Assembly (NCBI RefSeq): GCF_000403135.1
Contig: NZ_AQPN01000085.1
Coordinates: forward strand, 1-64,000
DNA length: 64,000 bases
Source: Arcticibacter svalbardensis MN12-7
GTDB lineage: Bacteria > Bacteroidota > Bacteroidia > Sphingobacteriales > Sphingobacteriaceae
Reading direction: 5' to 3'
Each line of letters starts with the position of its first letter. The first letter of the stretch is position 1. The position numbers and the translations under genes are program-made. Under the pieces are notes generated by a model. That model was not told the origin of the DNA and did not search any database. It saw only the letters and a program-made list of their open reading frames with translations. Below, piece after piece: positions 1-9,335 of the stretch.

Positions 1-32
1 TTTTATGTTTATGCTATATGACTACGATAAAA

Positions 33-338
33 CTAGCCATTAAAGAGGTTTCCAAGGCCACCAAGCATATTCGTGCTTAAAGCTTGCATTTCTACCTGGT
101 GTACATTTTCGGCTTGTATAATCGCTTTATTTACGGCTACGGCAATTAACTCCTCTAATTCTTCTCTATCGGAACTTTTATAAAACTCCTCGTCAATATG
201 AATCGCGCTGATATGCTTGTTACCATTTGAAGTAACCACTATTTTACCACCTTCAGCTTCTCCTTTTACGCTAATAGAATCTAACCTTTTCTTTATTTCT
301 TCAGCTTGCTGCTGTACCTGCATCAATTTATCGAACAT
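33..338 (-). CDS. YbaB/EbfC family nucleoid-associated protein
   Basis: A 101-residue protein of normal length for the YbaB/EbfC family, small dimeric DNA-binding proteins that coat the nucleoid. Visible are an N-terminal amphipathic helix (about residues 3-20, rich in Gln, Glu and Lys), a central beta section with KIVVTSNGNKHISAI, and a C-terminal helix ending in the family-typical MLGGLGNLF. The usual partners dnaX and recR are not in view. It follows a single-domain response regulator on the same strand with a 44-nt gap, so the two may be cotranscribed. The family call is firm; the cellular role here is inferred. Confidence 0.9.
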   Translation of the reverse strand: MFDKLMQVQQQAEEIKKRLDSISVKGEAEGGKIVVTSNGNKHISAIHIDEEFYKSSDREELEELIAVAVNKAIIQAENVHQVEMQALSTNMLGGLGNLFNG

Positions 339-382
339 AACAATCAGTTTTTTTAATTAAACAATACGAAGTACCAAATAGT

Positions 383-763
383 TTAAATCAATCCTTTAAG
401 AATTGCAGGAGACAATGGTTTTGATATAAAACCCTTAACAGGTGGATAAGCCAGAGCTCTTATTTTGTCCGTTTCATCTACCGATGAGCTTACAATATAA
501 ATATGAATATCTTTAACTAGTTCTTGATCAAATAGCTTAAATCTTTCCAAAAAATCCCATCCATCAACAACCGGCATATTTAAATCTAATAAAATAACAT
601 CCGGAAGCTCTGATTTATTATTTAAATTTTCATTGATAAAATTTAAGGCCTTAATAGCTTCGGTATAACTGGATATAGTATTATAAGTATGATGTTTTTC
701 AATCATTATTTGGGCAATCCTTTGATGAATTACATCATCATCAATGATAAAGACCTTGCTCAT
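383..763 (-). CDS. Single-domain response regulator (CheY-like)
   Basis: A 126-residue receiver domain with no output domain. The acidic triad is D8-D9-D10, the phosphoacceptor is D60 in ILLDLNMP, S92/S93 occupy the switch Ser/Thr position and K115 is the conserved lysine in SKPL. Such stand-alone receivers pass phosphate to or from a separate kinase or act by protein contact. No kinase is adjacent, so the partner is unknown. It lies just upstream of YbaB on the same strand. The fold is certain, the pathway is not. Confidence 0.88.
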   Translation of the reverse strand: MSKVFIIDDDVIHQRIAQIMIEKHHTYNTISSYTEAIKALNFINENLNNKSELPDVILLDLNMPVVDGWDFLERFKLFDQELVKDIHIYIVSSSVDETDKIRALAYPPVKGFISKPLSPAILKGLI

Positions 764-875
764 TGCAGTATAAATATAAATATATATTTCATTAGAATAT
801 TCCTTTCAACAATAAATGCCTTCTATATGCTAAACATACAAAAAGGAATTCGTTCTAGCATTATTTAAAAATAAA

Positions 876-2075
876 TCACTCATCCGTACTATCACCATTT
901 CCATGATAAGCAGACTTGCGAACAACCGGCATTCCTACCATTTTATACAAGTCATCCAATTGCAAAAGGCTTCCATTTGTTAAATTACTCAATAACACTA
1001 TGGTCACATCCGATTTTAAATCGCGCAAATAGATGTGCCTGAATCCGTGCCACCAGCCAGTATGATAAACCACCTTTTCGCCCTTTCCATCAAATGTTCT
1101 CCAGCCATATCCATAACTAAAATGACCATGACTCAATTCACTATGTGCGGTATACGCCGAGTCCTGCCATGCCTTACTCAATATATTTCCTTTTCTTAAT
1201 GCCCTGTCAAACAAAAATAAATCCTGAACAGTACTGTACACTCCTTTATCCCCTACTGGGCCATCAAGAAAATTCTGCACCACTGAATACCTCCATGTAC
1301 GATCATGTCCCACCACATCTACCGGAATTGTTTCATATTCAGCCTTCGAATATACCGCAGTATGATGCATCCCTGCTGGTTTAAAAACATTCTCCATCAT
1401 GAACTGAGAATAACGCATTCCGCTCACTTTCTCGATGATAGCACCCAGAACCATGAAATTGGAGTTATTATAATGGAACTTTACATTAGGTCGTGTGTAA
1501 GGGGAAGGCTTTTTCTCAGCGATTAATTTCATTACATCCTGATTACTGATTCCCTTACTTTCACTTTTCTTTTCCGCTTTAAAAACCCCATCCACAAAAT
1601 AAACATAGTTCATCATTCCTGAACGATGAGAAAGCAACATCCTGATAGTAATACCAGGATATGGAAATTCAGGAAAGAAATCATTTACCGTCTGATCCAG
1701 TTTCAATTTACCCTTTTCTGCAAGCATCAAAATGGCAGTACCGGTCATCGTTTTGGTTAGAGAGGCCAGTTCAAACTGCGAATTAATATTCAAGCTATCC
1801 CGATGAAGGTAATCTGCCCATCCAATTGCATTCTGGTATATTATTTTTCCTTTTTTAGCTACCAGTACATTGCCATTAAAGCCTCTTTTCTTATGCAGGT
1901 TTTGCATAAATTCATCTATCTTAAGATCACCCTTCTTCGGATCATAAACCAGCATCAGGCTGTCCGATTTGTCATCTTCAACAGTACGGACTTCAGGCTT
2001 TTTCTCAGATGAGCAAAAGGTGAGTGCAATGGAAGAGCAAAGCAGAATTGTTATAAATAGGGATTGTCGTGTCAT
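876..2075 (-). CDS. Serine hydrolase, beta-lactamase/class C family, lipoprotein
   Basis: A 399-residue protein of the beta-lactamase-related serine hydrolase family (Pfam Beta-lactamase). It has a lipoprotein signal with Cys21 after LTF, the SxxK motif S105-L-T-K108, the YxN motif Y202-N-N204, and H338-T-G340 in the position of the KTG box. These serve peptidase, esterase or D-aminopeptidase activities; a true beta-lactamase is less likely given the HTG variant. It should sit in the envelope facing the periplasm or outside. It is divergent from fumC with about 140 bp between and appears monocistronic. The substrate cannot be told. Confidence 0.85.
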   Translation of the reverse strand: MTRQSLFITILLCSSIALTFCSSEKKPEVRTVEDDKSDSLMLVYDPKKGDLKIDEFMQNLHKKRGFNGNVLVAKKGKIIYQNAIGWADYLHRDSLNINSQFELASLTKTMTGTAILMLAEKGKLKLDQTVNDFFPEFPYPGITIRMLLSHRSGMMNYVYFVDGVFKAEKKSESKGISNQDVMKLIAEKKPSPYTRPNVKFHYNNSNFMVLGAIIEKVSGMRYSQFMMENVFKPAGMHHTAVYSKAEYETIPVDVVGHDRTWRYSVVQNFLDGPVGDKGVYSTVQDLFLFDRALRKGNILSKAWQDSAYTAHSELSHGHFSYGYGWRTFDGKGEKVVYHTGWWHGFRHIYLRDLKSDVTIVLLSNLTNGSLLQLDDLYKMVGMPVVRKSAYHGNGDSTDE

Positions 2076-2187
2076 AAATCAATAAGAAAACTGAAATTCA
2101 ACGGCGAAAGTCAGAATTTTATTACAAAAACCCTAACAAGAGTATTCCATAAAACACTTTTCAACTGATTATGAAGGATAAAAAAAT

Positions 2188-2195
2188 TAAATTTG
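2188..2195 (+). promoter_or_regulatory. Putative -7 promoter element of fumC
   Basis: TAAATTTG matches the Bacteroidota -7 consensus TAnnTTTG and lies 20 nt before the fumC ATG. No convincing -33 TTTG is seen at the expected spacing, so this is a partial promoter match. Confidence 0.5.
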
Positions 2196-2215
2196 CCTAC
2201 TAATATTTTACAATC

Positions 2216-3613
2216 ATGAATTTTAGAATAGAAACTGATACCATGGGCGAAGTGCAGGTACCCGCAGAACAATACTGGGGTGCTCAAACTGAACGTTCAA
2301 GAAATAACTTTAAAATAGGTCCTGATGCATCCATGCCATCAGAAATTATCGATGCTTTTGCCTATCTAAAAAAGGCGGCTGCATTTACAAATACTGATTG
2401 TGGTGTACTTCCCGCTGATAAGCGTGATCTTATTGCCCAGGTATGTGATGAAATCTTAAAGGGTGACCTTTATAAAGAGTTCCCACTGGTAATCTGGCAA
2501 ACAGGATCAGGAACACAATCCAACATGAACCTGAATGAAGTGATCGCCAATCGCGCACATGTGATTCAGGGACATAAACTAGGCGAAGGCAAAACCTTCA
2601 TTCACCCTAATGATGATGTCAATAAATCACAATCATCAAATGACACTTACCCTACAGCCATGCACATTGCTGCATACAAAATGGTCCTTCATACCACTAT
2701 TCCTGGAGTAGAGAAACTAAGGGATACGCTTAAAGGTAAAGTTGAGGCATTCAAAAACGTGGTTAAAATAGGTCGTACACATTTAATGGATGCGACTCCA
2801 TTAACACTGGGACAAGAATTCTCCGGATATGTTTCTCAGTTAGATCATAGTCTCAGAGCCATAAAGAACACTTTATCGCACCTTTCTGAGCTTGCATTAG
2901 GTGGTACAGCCGTTGGAACCGGTATTAATACCCCTCAGGGTTACGACGTTAAAGTTGCAGCCTATATCGCCGAATTCACAGGCCTTCCTTTTGTGACAGC
3001 CGAAAACAAGTATGAAGCCCTTGCTTCTCATGATGCAATGGTCGAAACACATGGTGCATTAAAACAACTTGCTGTAGCCTTGATGAAAATTGCAAACGAT
3101 ATCCGGATGATGGCTTCAGGTCCCCGTTCAGGTATTGGCGAACTTATTATTCCTGCAAATGAACCCGGCTCTTCCATTATGCCCGGAAAAGTAAATCCTA
3201 CACAGAATGAGGCCGTAACCATGGTTGCAGCCCAGGTAATGGGAAACGATGTAGCCATTACTATTGGCGGATCAAACGGACATTATGAGTTAAATGTATT
3301 CAAACCTTTAATAGCCGTTAACTTCCTTCAATCCGCCCGCCTTTTAGGTGATGTGTGCGTATCCTTTAATGATCATTGCGCCGTTGGAATTGAACCTAAC
3401 TATGAAGGCATTAAAAAGCATGTAGATAATTCGCTGATGCTTGTTACTGCCCTTAATCCGCATATCGGTTATGAAAATGCGGCAAAAATTGCTAAAAAAG
3501 CACATAAGGAAAACAAATCACTTCGTGAGGTTTCCTTAGAGCTTGGTTTATTAACAGGAGAACAATTTGATCAATGGGTACGTCCCGAAGATATGATTGG
3601 AAGCCTTAAATAA
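2216..3613 (+). CDS. fumC: Fumarate hydratase, class II
   Basis: A 465-residue class II (iron-independent) fumarase, which interconverts fumarate and L-malate in the cytosolic TCA cycle. The superfamily signature [10 protein letters not shown] spans residues 318-327 with catalytic Ser319 on the mobile loop; H189 in GRTHL is the expected acid/base partner; the [12 protein letters not shown] and SSNDTYPTA blocks are intact. Length and start ([13 protein letters not shown]) match the family. It is followed by a hairpin terminator and is probably transcribed alone. Confidence 0.97.
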   Translation: MNFRIETDTMGEVQVPAEQYWGAQTERSRNNFKIGPDASMPSEIIDAFAYLKKAAAFTNTDCGVLPADKRDLIAQVCDEILKGDLYKEFPLVIWQTGSGTQSNMNLNEVIANRAHVIQGHKLGEGKTFIHPNDDVNKSQSSNDTYPTAMHIAAYKMVLHTTIPGVEKLRDTLKGKVEAFKNVVKIGRTHLMDATPLTLGQEFSGYVSQLDHSLRAIKNTLSHLSELALGGTAVGTGINTPQGYDVKVAAYIAEFTGLPFVTAENKYEALASHDAMVETHGALKQLAVALMKIANDIRMMASGPRSGIGELIIPANEPGSSIMPGKVNPTQNEAVTMVAAQVMGNDVAITIGGSNGHYELNVFKPLIAVNFLQSARLLGDVCVSFNDHCAVGIEPNYEGIKKHVDNSLMLVTALNPHIGYENAAKIAKKAHKENKSLREVSLELGLLTGEQFDQWVRPEDMIGSLK

Positions 3614-3621
3614 AAATCCTT

Positions 3622-3653
3622 AAATCCCTCCCTGAAAAAACAAGGAGGGATTT
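3622..3653 (+). terminator. Hairpin terminator after fumC
   Basis: AAATCCCTCC (3622-3631) pairs with GGAGGGATTT (3644-3653) around an A-rich loop, 9 nt after the fumC stop. Only a short T stretch follows, so strength is uncertain. Confidence 0.6.
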
Positions 3654-3664
3654 ATAATCTTTCT

Positions 3665-4168
3665 ATGACATACAGATCACAGGTACTCGTTACTTTCTTA
3701 TTTATTTTATTCCTCTTCTCTGCCTGCAGGTTTAACCCTGAAGTGCAACAACCTGGTTCTTCTGCCTTACAAGGCATTTGGGAGGAAGAACCTTTGAAAT
3801 ATGAGGATAGTTTACTCACACACACAAAACACTCATTTACATTCACCTGTGATTCATTTTATGTAACACTCGAAACTACCTCTAAGGTCAACTACTATGA
3901 GGAAGAATGTTACCACAATGGTCATTGGAAAGAATATGCTAAAGGCAATTACGTAGTAAGCCATGACACCCTTTACATCATTGGCACCTACACAAAGGAA
4001 AATTTCAAACAAAAGATATCAGGCTGTTATCGTACAGGTCAATACCTACCTATGTTTCTAATTCAGAAAATAGCACCAGGGGAAGTTAAATTGATGAACC
4101 TTCAACAGCATTTGCCAGTAACACTTAAACTAAAACAACGAACTAAGTGTAATCCTCAACCACTATAA
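3665..4168 (+). CDS. Hypothetical lipoprotein
   Basis: A 167-residue protein of unknown function. It has a signal peptide ending in LFSAC with predicted lipid-modified Cys21, so it should be membrane-anchored and periplasmic. The rest is rich in beta-type sequence and aromatic residues with no motif I recognise; the GIWEEE... and TLYIIGTYTKENF parts recall small lipocalin-like DUF lipoproteins of this phylum, which is only an impression. The next gene (S1/P1 nuclease) starts one base after its stop, so they are cotranscribed. Confidence 0.7.
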   Translation: MTYRSQVLVTFLFILFLFSACRFNPEVQQPGSSALQGIWEEEPLKYEDSLLTHTKHSFTFTCDSFYVTLETTSKVNYYEEECYHNGHWKEYAKGNYVVSHDTLYIIGTYTKENFKQKISGCYRTGQYLPMFLIQKIAPGEVKLMNLQQHLPVTLKLKQRTKCNPQPL

Positions 4169-4169
4169 A

Positions 4170-4967
4170 ATGAACAACATTTTTAAAATAACTCTTATTG
4201 CAGGACTCATCCTATATCTTCCCCTACAATCTATGGCCTGGGGAATGCTTGGCCACCGCGTTGTAGCTGAAGTTGCAGAATCTTATCTCTCTTCAAAAGC
4301 GCGGAAACAGATCAAAATGATAATGGGGGACGAAAGTATCACCATGAGCAGCAACTGGATGGACTTCATCAAATCAAACTCTAGTTTTAACTATACAGGC
4401 AGTTGGCATTACGTCAATTTACCAGCAGGTCTTACTTACGAACAGGCAAAAGCTGCTCTTGCCAAGGATACCAGTGCAAATGCGTATAACAAAATACTTT
4501 TTGTATCTGCAGAACTGAAAAAGAAAACCGTTTCGAAGGAATTAAAGCAATTCTACATCCGGGTTCTGGTACACATGGTCGGCGATCTACATCAACCTCT
4601 GCACTGCGGCAGAGTAGAGGATAAAGGTGGAAATGATGTTGATGTCAAATGGTTTAACCATCCGGATAACCTGCACAGTATCTGGGATTCCAACCTGCCA
4701 GAATATCAACAGTTAAGCTATTCGGAATATACCCGTTTTATAAATCACCCTAATCCAACACAACTCAAGGAATGGCAACATGATGATTTAACAACCTGGG
4801 TTTTCGAATCGTATCAGATTAGTGAAAAACTATATAAAGAGGCTGAAACTAACACTTCTTACGGCTATAAATACAATTATGAATGGGTGGATACCATGAA
4901 CAATCAGCTGCTTAAAGGCGGTATAAGGCTTGCCAGCTTATTAAATGGTATCTTTGCACATAATTAA
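4170..4967 (+). CDS. S1/P1 family nuclease, secreted
   Basis: A 265-residue zinc-dependent nuclease of the S1/P1 family, which cuts single-stranded DNA and RNA outside the cytoplasm. A Sec signal peptide of 23 residues leaves Trp24 as the mature N-terminus, which in this family coordinates zinc. Other likely ligands are H29, H135, D139 and the HQPLHCG block (H141, H145), then D155 and NLHSIWD (H169, D173). All are present. It starts 1 nt after the upstream lipoprotein gene. It probably scavenges nucleotides or phosphate; that role is inferred. Confidence 0.9.
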   Translation: MNNIFKITLIAGLILYLPLQSMAWGMLGHRVVAEVAESYLSSKARKQIKMIMGDESITMSSNWMDFIKSNSSFNYTGSWHYVNLPAGLTYEQAKAALAKDTSANAYNKILFVSAELKKKTVSKELKQFYIRVLVHMVGDLHQPLHCGRVEDKGGNDVDVKWFNHPDNLHSIWDSNLPEYQQLSYSEYTRFINHPNPTQLKEWQHDDLTTWVFESYQISEKLYKEAETNTSYGYKYNYEWVDTMNNQLLKGGIRLASLLNGIFAHN

Positions 4968-4972
4968 ATACT

Positions 4973-5095
4973 ATGTCAGATCAACAAAAAGGTCCTTCTT
5001 TCTGGAATCAATACAAACGTTTTGCTACAACTGAACTCCTGATGTACCTTGTCATGATTGTTGGAATATTTTTAGGGATTGTTATTTTTAGTTAA
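4973..5095 (+). CDS. Small single-span membrane protein, 40 aa
   Basis: A 40-codon ORF starting 5 nt after the S1/P1 nuclease stop: a polar head (MSDQQKGPSFWNQYKRF, basic near the membrane) followed by one hydrophobic span of about 18 residues (LLMYLVMIVGIFLGIVIF) and a stop. The amphipathic start plus clean span argue against chance. Its last 8 nt overlap the 3' end of the convergent DUF3857 gene. Function unknown; it may be translated as the third gene of the lipoprotein-nuclease operon. Confidence 0.6.
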   Translation: MSDQQKGPSFWNQYKRFATTELLMYLVMIVGIFLGIVIFS

Positions 5096-6998
5096 CAATC
5101 CTTTTTATCATACTGATCCTGCTTTCGTCCAGTTCAGCAACTTGCTGGTAAAAACTAACCAGGTCTTCATATTTTTCAGGAGGGTATATGCCCTCTTTTA
5201 AATGCAACTTACGCGTATAAACCAAAGTATTCCCTTTTTCCTGTATATCAATAGCATATTGACCAAAGGGTTGTTCTATTTTAAAGTTTTCAGGGCGGCC
5301 ATCAATCTTATAATTGTCTGGAATCGTATAGGTTATTTCATCAATATCTGTATACCCACGACTGATATCCAGTATATTCACCCGGTTATGTACCTCTTTT
5401 ATACTCCTTCCACGGTTTAAAGCATTTAACGTGATAAAATACTGCTGGCCATTTAATGAAGCATAATCCCCTGCATAAAATTTCATACGCTCTGTGGTAA
5501 CCGGAACCCTGCCCTTATCCTGTTCCAGTTTAAAGGATTGGATCTCCAGATTATTTAATGTATAAATCTGCTGGAGCTTTTTAACCTGCTCCGTAAACGG
5601 TTCATCGATCAATTGTTCTCTATTATCATATTGCAAGCCATCAAAAGTAGTAGTCATCTCCCCATTTAAATTACCCTTTTCATCAAGTTTGAAGCTTGCT
5701 TTACGAATTTGCCTGCTCGCCTCAGACGTATACGCTGGTGTACGAATGAGTTTACCACCTGTTTCTGTACAAGCCAGGGCTATTCTATCATCAGTAAAGT
5801 CACCCAGATATCCAAAAGGGATTGTTTTACTTGTACAATCCACCCAAGTGGTATCCTTTGCAAAAGGAATGCATAGAATGATATGATTGAACTGGTTTAT
5901 ACTGGCAAAATCAACTATAGCACTTTTCTTTTCCGGTCCCGCTTCTACAATTGTATAGTAGGAATTGATTCCCACTACCTTCAGCAATCCTTTGGTATAA
6001 TTAACCAAGCCTTTACAATCTCCATAACCTAAACGATCTACTTCAGCTGCTGTAATAGGCTGAAAGCCCCCAATCCCCACTTGCACACTCACATATCGTG
6101 TTTTACCTTGAACAAATTCATAAATTTTCTTTGCTTTAAGTCTTGGGTCTTCGATATCCTTCACCAGTTCCTTTATGTAAGTTGCCGTTTCAGCAGGAAT
6201 AATATCCCGGTTTAGCAGGATTTTTTCATTCATCCACAATCCATATTCCGACCAGTTCGTAAAAGATCCGTTAACCGACTGATAAGCAAACTTTACAGGA
6301 GCAATACGTACGGCAGGCAGATAAGTATCAGCAGAAGGGCTATAAGGTTCATCCCGCAAAGCTTTAAGGTGATGTACTTCCCATGTATAGGTTTTTAACC
6401 CCTCTGTATCCGTCACATTTACCTTACCGGCATAATTTTCTTCTTTAAAACGGATCGCAAAATCAGGCTTGCACATCAATGTCAACTTTGCATTTTCCAA
6501 TGAAACACCTGTGGTTGTATTGGGTTGCCAATCAGGCAAGGACAAACTCTGCTTAGACCGAATTTCATATTCATATTCGAGCGTATACGGATAGGTAGTA
6601 ATAGCAGGAGAAAATCTTTTAACTCTGGTATCATCAAACAAGGAGGAATTACTTACAGCACTTTCATCTTTGAATTCCTTCTCCGCAATTTTGCCCTTTA
6701 ATAAGCCAAACTCATCGTATACGACTGCCTTTATATATTTTATCTGCCGGGTCTTATCATACCACACAACCATACGCGCTTCGCTATCACCGTTTTTATT
6801 CAACACGGTAACAGCCTCCTTAACCCTGATTACAACATCATTCAAATCCTTCACTTCAATACTCATCTCATCATTTCTAATCACCGCACTTGCCCTCACC
6901 ATGAGCTCCGGAGGAATAGCGCTGACCGCATAATTTTGTTGAGCAATTGTATCAAAGCTTACTAAAAGAAAGAAAAGTATACCACCTATAAGTCTCAT
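5088..6998 (-). CDS. DUF3857 domain-containing transglutaminase-like protein
   Basis: A 636-residue secreted protein with a signal peptide (to about Ala19), an N-terminal DUF3857 beta domain (about 40-220), a transglutaminase-like core (about 265-400) and a C-terminal beta region. The papain-type triad is intact: C328 in YGDCKG, H372 in FNHI and D387 in WVDCTS. This architecture is common in Bacteroidota and is thought to act on peptides or protein crosslinks in the periplasm; the substrate is unknown. It overlaps the upstream paralogue by 4 nt, so the two are translated together. Confidence 0.85.
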   Translation of the reverse strand: MRLIGGILFFLLVSFDTIAQQNYAVSAIPPELMVRASAVIRNDEMSIEVKDLNDVVIRVKEAVTVLNKNGDSEARMVVWYDKTRQIKYIKAVVYDEFGLLKGKIAEKEFKDESAVSNSSLFDDTRVKRFSPAITTYPYTLEYEYEIRSKQSLSLPDWQPNTTTGVSLENAKLTLMCKPDFAIRFKEENYAGKVNVTDTEGLKTYTWEVHHLKALRDEPYSPSADTYLPAVRIAPVKFAYQSVNGSFTNWSEYGLWMNEKILLNRDIIPAETATYIKELVKDIEDPRLKAKKIYEFVQGKTRYVSVQVGIGGFQPITAAEVDRLGYGDCKGLVNYTKGLLKVVGINSYYTIVEAGPEKKSAIVDFASINQFNHIILCIPFAKDTTWVDCTSKTIPFGYLGDFTDDRIALACTETGGKLIRTPAYTSEASRQIRKASFKLDEKGNLNGEMTTTFDGLQYDNREQLIDEPFTEQVKKLQQIYTLNNLEIQSFKLEQDKGRVPVTTERMKFYAGDYASLNGQQYFITLNALNRGRSIKEVHNRVNILDISRGYTDIDEITYTIPDNYKIDGRPENFKIEQPFGQYAIDIQEKGNTLVYTRKLHLKEGIYPPEKYEDLVSFYQQVAELDESRISMIKRIVN

Positions 6999-8968
6999 TG
7001 TTTCTTTTTAAATATGATATCTGTTTTTTGAACCTGAACCATTTTATTAAAGAGCTCTTTCAGGTAAGGATATTCCTCTGGTTGATAAATTGATTTATTA
7101 AGCAAAGTCATTTGTTGAAATAAAAACTGACTGCCATCAATAGATATTTCACTTGTAAATCTACCCCCCTTGTCAGGCAAGGCCAATGCAACAGGCTCAG
7201 GCTTACTAGTCACTTCAAATCCATCAGGAAAAGTGCATACCAGGCTAATTCTTGTATCTGAGGGAGCCCCTAAATCTACCGGATAATTTCGTTCCCTCAG
7301 CTTGAATGGATTCTCTTTTGTCCGGTCCATAAAAAATGGATTAAATGCAAACTGACCTTTATTTAAATTGTCAAAAGCATTTATCTCTACTTCATAAGAT
7401 TCCGATAATGGGACATCCAGACTATCTAAACCAACAATTTTATTACTGATGATTTTGGTTTTAGGCATACTTTCGTCTAAATTTTCTACGTATTCCTCTA
7501 TGGAATTAAACTTTTTAATCGCCTTACGTTTATTATATGCCTCATATCCAAGAGAGATTTCAATAATTTTACCCTTAATTTTCCCATCAGGCAATAACTC
7601 AAGTGCCAGGTTATAGATCTTACTTTCTTTCTGTGAGGCTACCAGATCTACCCAGTAAGAGGGTTTGCTCATACTGATTACCCGACCCTGACCATTGATA
7701 CATTTTATGGGCAATAATCCAAAAGGCAAAAATGGATTTGTCGCATCAAGCATATATGTTTTATCAGCAATATTAACCCGGGCAACTACATAATTAAAAT
7801 CGCTGAGAATAGGGAACAGATTATTGACCAAGCCATTACTTCTTGTTGATAAAAGAACAGCATCTGCATTCAAACCTGCCTCATTTAATACCGATATCAA
7901 AGCCAGGTTTATATCAGCAATACTTCCTGAATGCGTTTCCACAGCTTTTTTAAGTCCGTCGACACTATAAATACCATTAAATCCATTCCATTTAAAATAC
8001 TTTTGGAAAAAGGAATAGATTTTTTTAGCCTGTATAAGCGCATCAGGTTGTCCGGCTATCAATGCCGGAAGCTGAGTTTTAAAAAGATCTTTTTTTCGCA
8101 TCTGACTACCGAAATAAGGATCTTTTTTAAGATCATAGTCTACATCTTTCCACTCTTTAGTAATTTGGTGTTTAACACCACGATAATCCATATAATCGGA
8201 TAACTCATACTTGATAGTCGACTTAAAATTACTTGCAGCAGTCATATAGTCTTCTTCCACAAATGCGGGAATATCAGCCATGGTATACGTAATCTTAGAG
8301 CAATCTGCCTTAATTCCTCCACCAGGATTAAAACACTCTCTTTCTAATTCAGCCGTGTTCTTCGTTAGTTTTGTTGCTCCTACTAATACCGTATTGTAAT
8401 TGTATAAAGCAGGTATATGTGCAATATATTCACTATAAACCTTTGGAATGTCGTCCTGAAAATACCAGTTGCGGAAATTAAATATAAAGGGCGAACTCAG
8501 CGTATAAACGTACTCAATAATACACCCGTTAGTCAGATCGGGCATCGCAAACTTAACCAGATTGTGGCGTTTGTCCATATCTTCACGAATAACCTTTTTA
8601 AGATCAAGTTTCGTTTCTCTCATCATCCCATCATGGTCGATAAAAAAAGTGGAGCCTTTAATGTCCGAAACTTCTTCATATCGATTGTCCTTGCTTTTGT
8701 TAAGCGGAATAACAATATTTCCCTGATTAAACCCTTTGGCATTAAAGATCTTAATACGCACATGATATTCAAATATAAGCGGAGTTTCGTCACCACTGCT
8801 GATATGCGTATTACCAAACTCCTGAAGAACTACTGCATTTGCTGAGGTATCTTTCGAATAAGACTTCATTTCTAAATCGGCAATGGAAACTGCGCCATAA
8901 GGAAAATTAGCAGGATAAACTTGAATGAAGGACAGGGATAAGGCCAGACAAAAGAATATTTTTTTCAT
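6995..8968 (-). CDS. DUF3857 / transglutaminase-fold protein, catalytically degenerate
   Basis: A 657-residue paralogue of the next gene, with a signal peptide (to about Ala20), DUF3857 domain (about 45-240) and a transglutaminase-fold segment (about 300-420). Aligned by eye to the active partner, the catalytic Cys is replaced by I350 (GSIAD in place of GDCKG) and the His by Y393 (FNYV in place of FNHI), while the Asp is kept (D408). It is therefore predicted to be an inactive fold, perhaps a binding or regulatory partner. The first gene of a two-gene operon with a 4-nt overlap. Confidence 0.8.
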   Translation of the reverse strand: MKKIFFCLALSLSFIQVYPANFPYGAVSIADLEMKSYSKDTSANAVVLQEFGNTHISSGDETPLIFEYHVRIKIFNAKGFNQGNIVIPLNKSKDNRYEEVSDIKGSTFFIDHDGMMRETKLDLKKVIREDMDKRHNLVKFAMPDLTNGCIIEYVYTLSSPFIFNFRNWYFQDDIPKVYSEYIAHIPALYNYNTVLVGATKLTKNTAELERECFNPGGGIKADCSKITYTMADIPAFVEEDYMTAASNFKSTIKYELSDYMDYRGVKHQITKEWKDVDYDLKKDPYFGSQMRKKDLFKTQLPALIAGQPDALIQAKKIYSFFQKYFKWNGFNGIYSVDGLKKAVETHSGSIADINLALISVLNEAGLNADAVLLSTRSNGLVNNLFPILSDFNYVVARVNIADKTYMLDATNPFLPFGLLPIKCINGQGRVISMSKPSYWVDLVASQKESKIYNLALELLPDGKIKGKIIEISLGYEAYNKRKAIKKFNSIEEYVENLDESMPKTKIISNKIVGLDSLDVPLSESYEVEINAFDNLNKGQFAFNPFFMDRTKENPFKLRERNYPVDLGAPSDTRISLVCTFPDGFEVTSKPEPVALALPDKGGRFTSEISIDGSQFLFQQMTLLNKSIYQPEEYPYLKELFNKMVQVQKTDIIFKKKQ

Positions 8969-8983
8969 TTCAATGAAAAGATA

Positions 8984-9001
8984 AGGTTATATAAAGGTTA
9001 T
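8984..9001. promoter_or_regulatory. Direct repeat upstream of DUF3857 operon
   Basis: AGGTTAT occurs twice with an 11-nt period, 16-33 nt upstream of the DUF3857 start codon, which suits a regulator binding one face of the helix. The sequence GGTTATAAAAGTTAG here is nearly repeated upstream of the HxlR gene (GGTTATAAAAAGTTAG, 11279-11292). Function is inferred from position only. Confidence 0.25.
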
Positions 9002-9186
9002 AAAAGTTAGGCATCAAAATCTTTGAAGCAACACAGTGGAATAGAATCTAATTCCCTGATGATCCATTAGCATGAGAGAATTAAACACCTCTTAAAGAGC
9101 TTGATTAATTAAAATTTATATGTCAAATCTAAGGAATAAAATCAGGTTCAAGGAGGTAGCTGGGGAAATTATTAAGGGATTGTGGG

Positions 9187-9227
9187 AGAGAAATCAGTAC
9201 GTCTTAAAAAGATGCGCTGATTCCTCT
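9187..9227. repeat. Long imperfect hairpin upstream of KilA-N module
   Basis: Stem segments AGAG/CTCT, AATCAG/CTGATT and CGTCTT/AAGATG (one G-T pair) are interrupted by a 1x1 mismatch and a 2x2 internal loop and closed by an AAA loop. No T-tract follows, so it is not an obvious terminator. It abuts the palindrome at 9228. Confidence 0.45.
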
Positions 9228-9245
9228 ATTTGTACGTATACAAAT
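9228..9245. promoter_or_regulatory. Palindrome ATTTGTA-CGTA-TACAAAT
   Basis: A perfect 7-bp inverted repeat with a 4-nt spacer, 91 nt before the 67-codon ORF. The size and symmetry suit a dimeric repressor site. No -7 element is evident beside it. Confidence 0.4.
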
Positions 9246-9335
9246 CATAATACACAAATGAATTTGATTAAATAATATAGAAAATACATACTTTCACTCC
9301 AAATTAAACCTAGACTAAAAAATCTTTTTTATAGC

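Larger units (their letters stand above)
8969..9335. other. Intergenic region, 367 bp, structured
   Basis: No gene is seen here. It holds the upstream region of the DUF3857 operon with two copies of AGGTTAT 11 nt apart (8984-8990 and 8995-9001), a 41-nt hairpin (9187-9227) and an adjoining 18-nt palindrome (9228-9245), then an AT-rich lead-in to the 67-codon ORF. It probably marks the left edge of the KilA-N insert. Confidence 0.5.

Noticed and set aside
1145-2012. Plus-strand ORFs opposite the serine hydrolase gene
   Set aside because: They lie antisense to a gene with intact catalytic motifs and encode sequence of low plausibility, with no motif or start signal.
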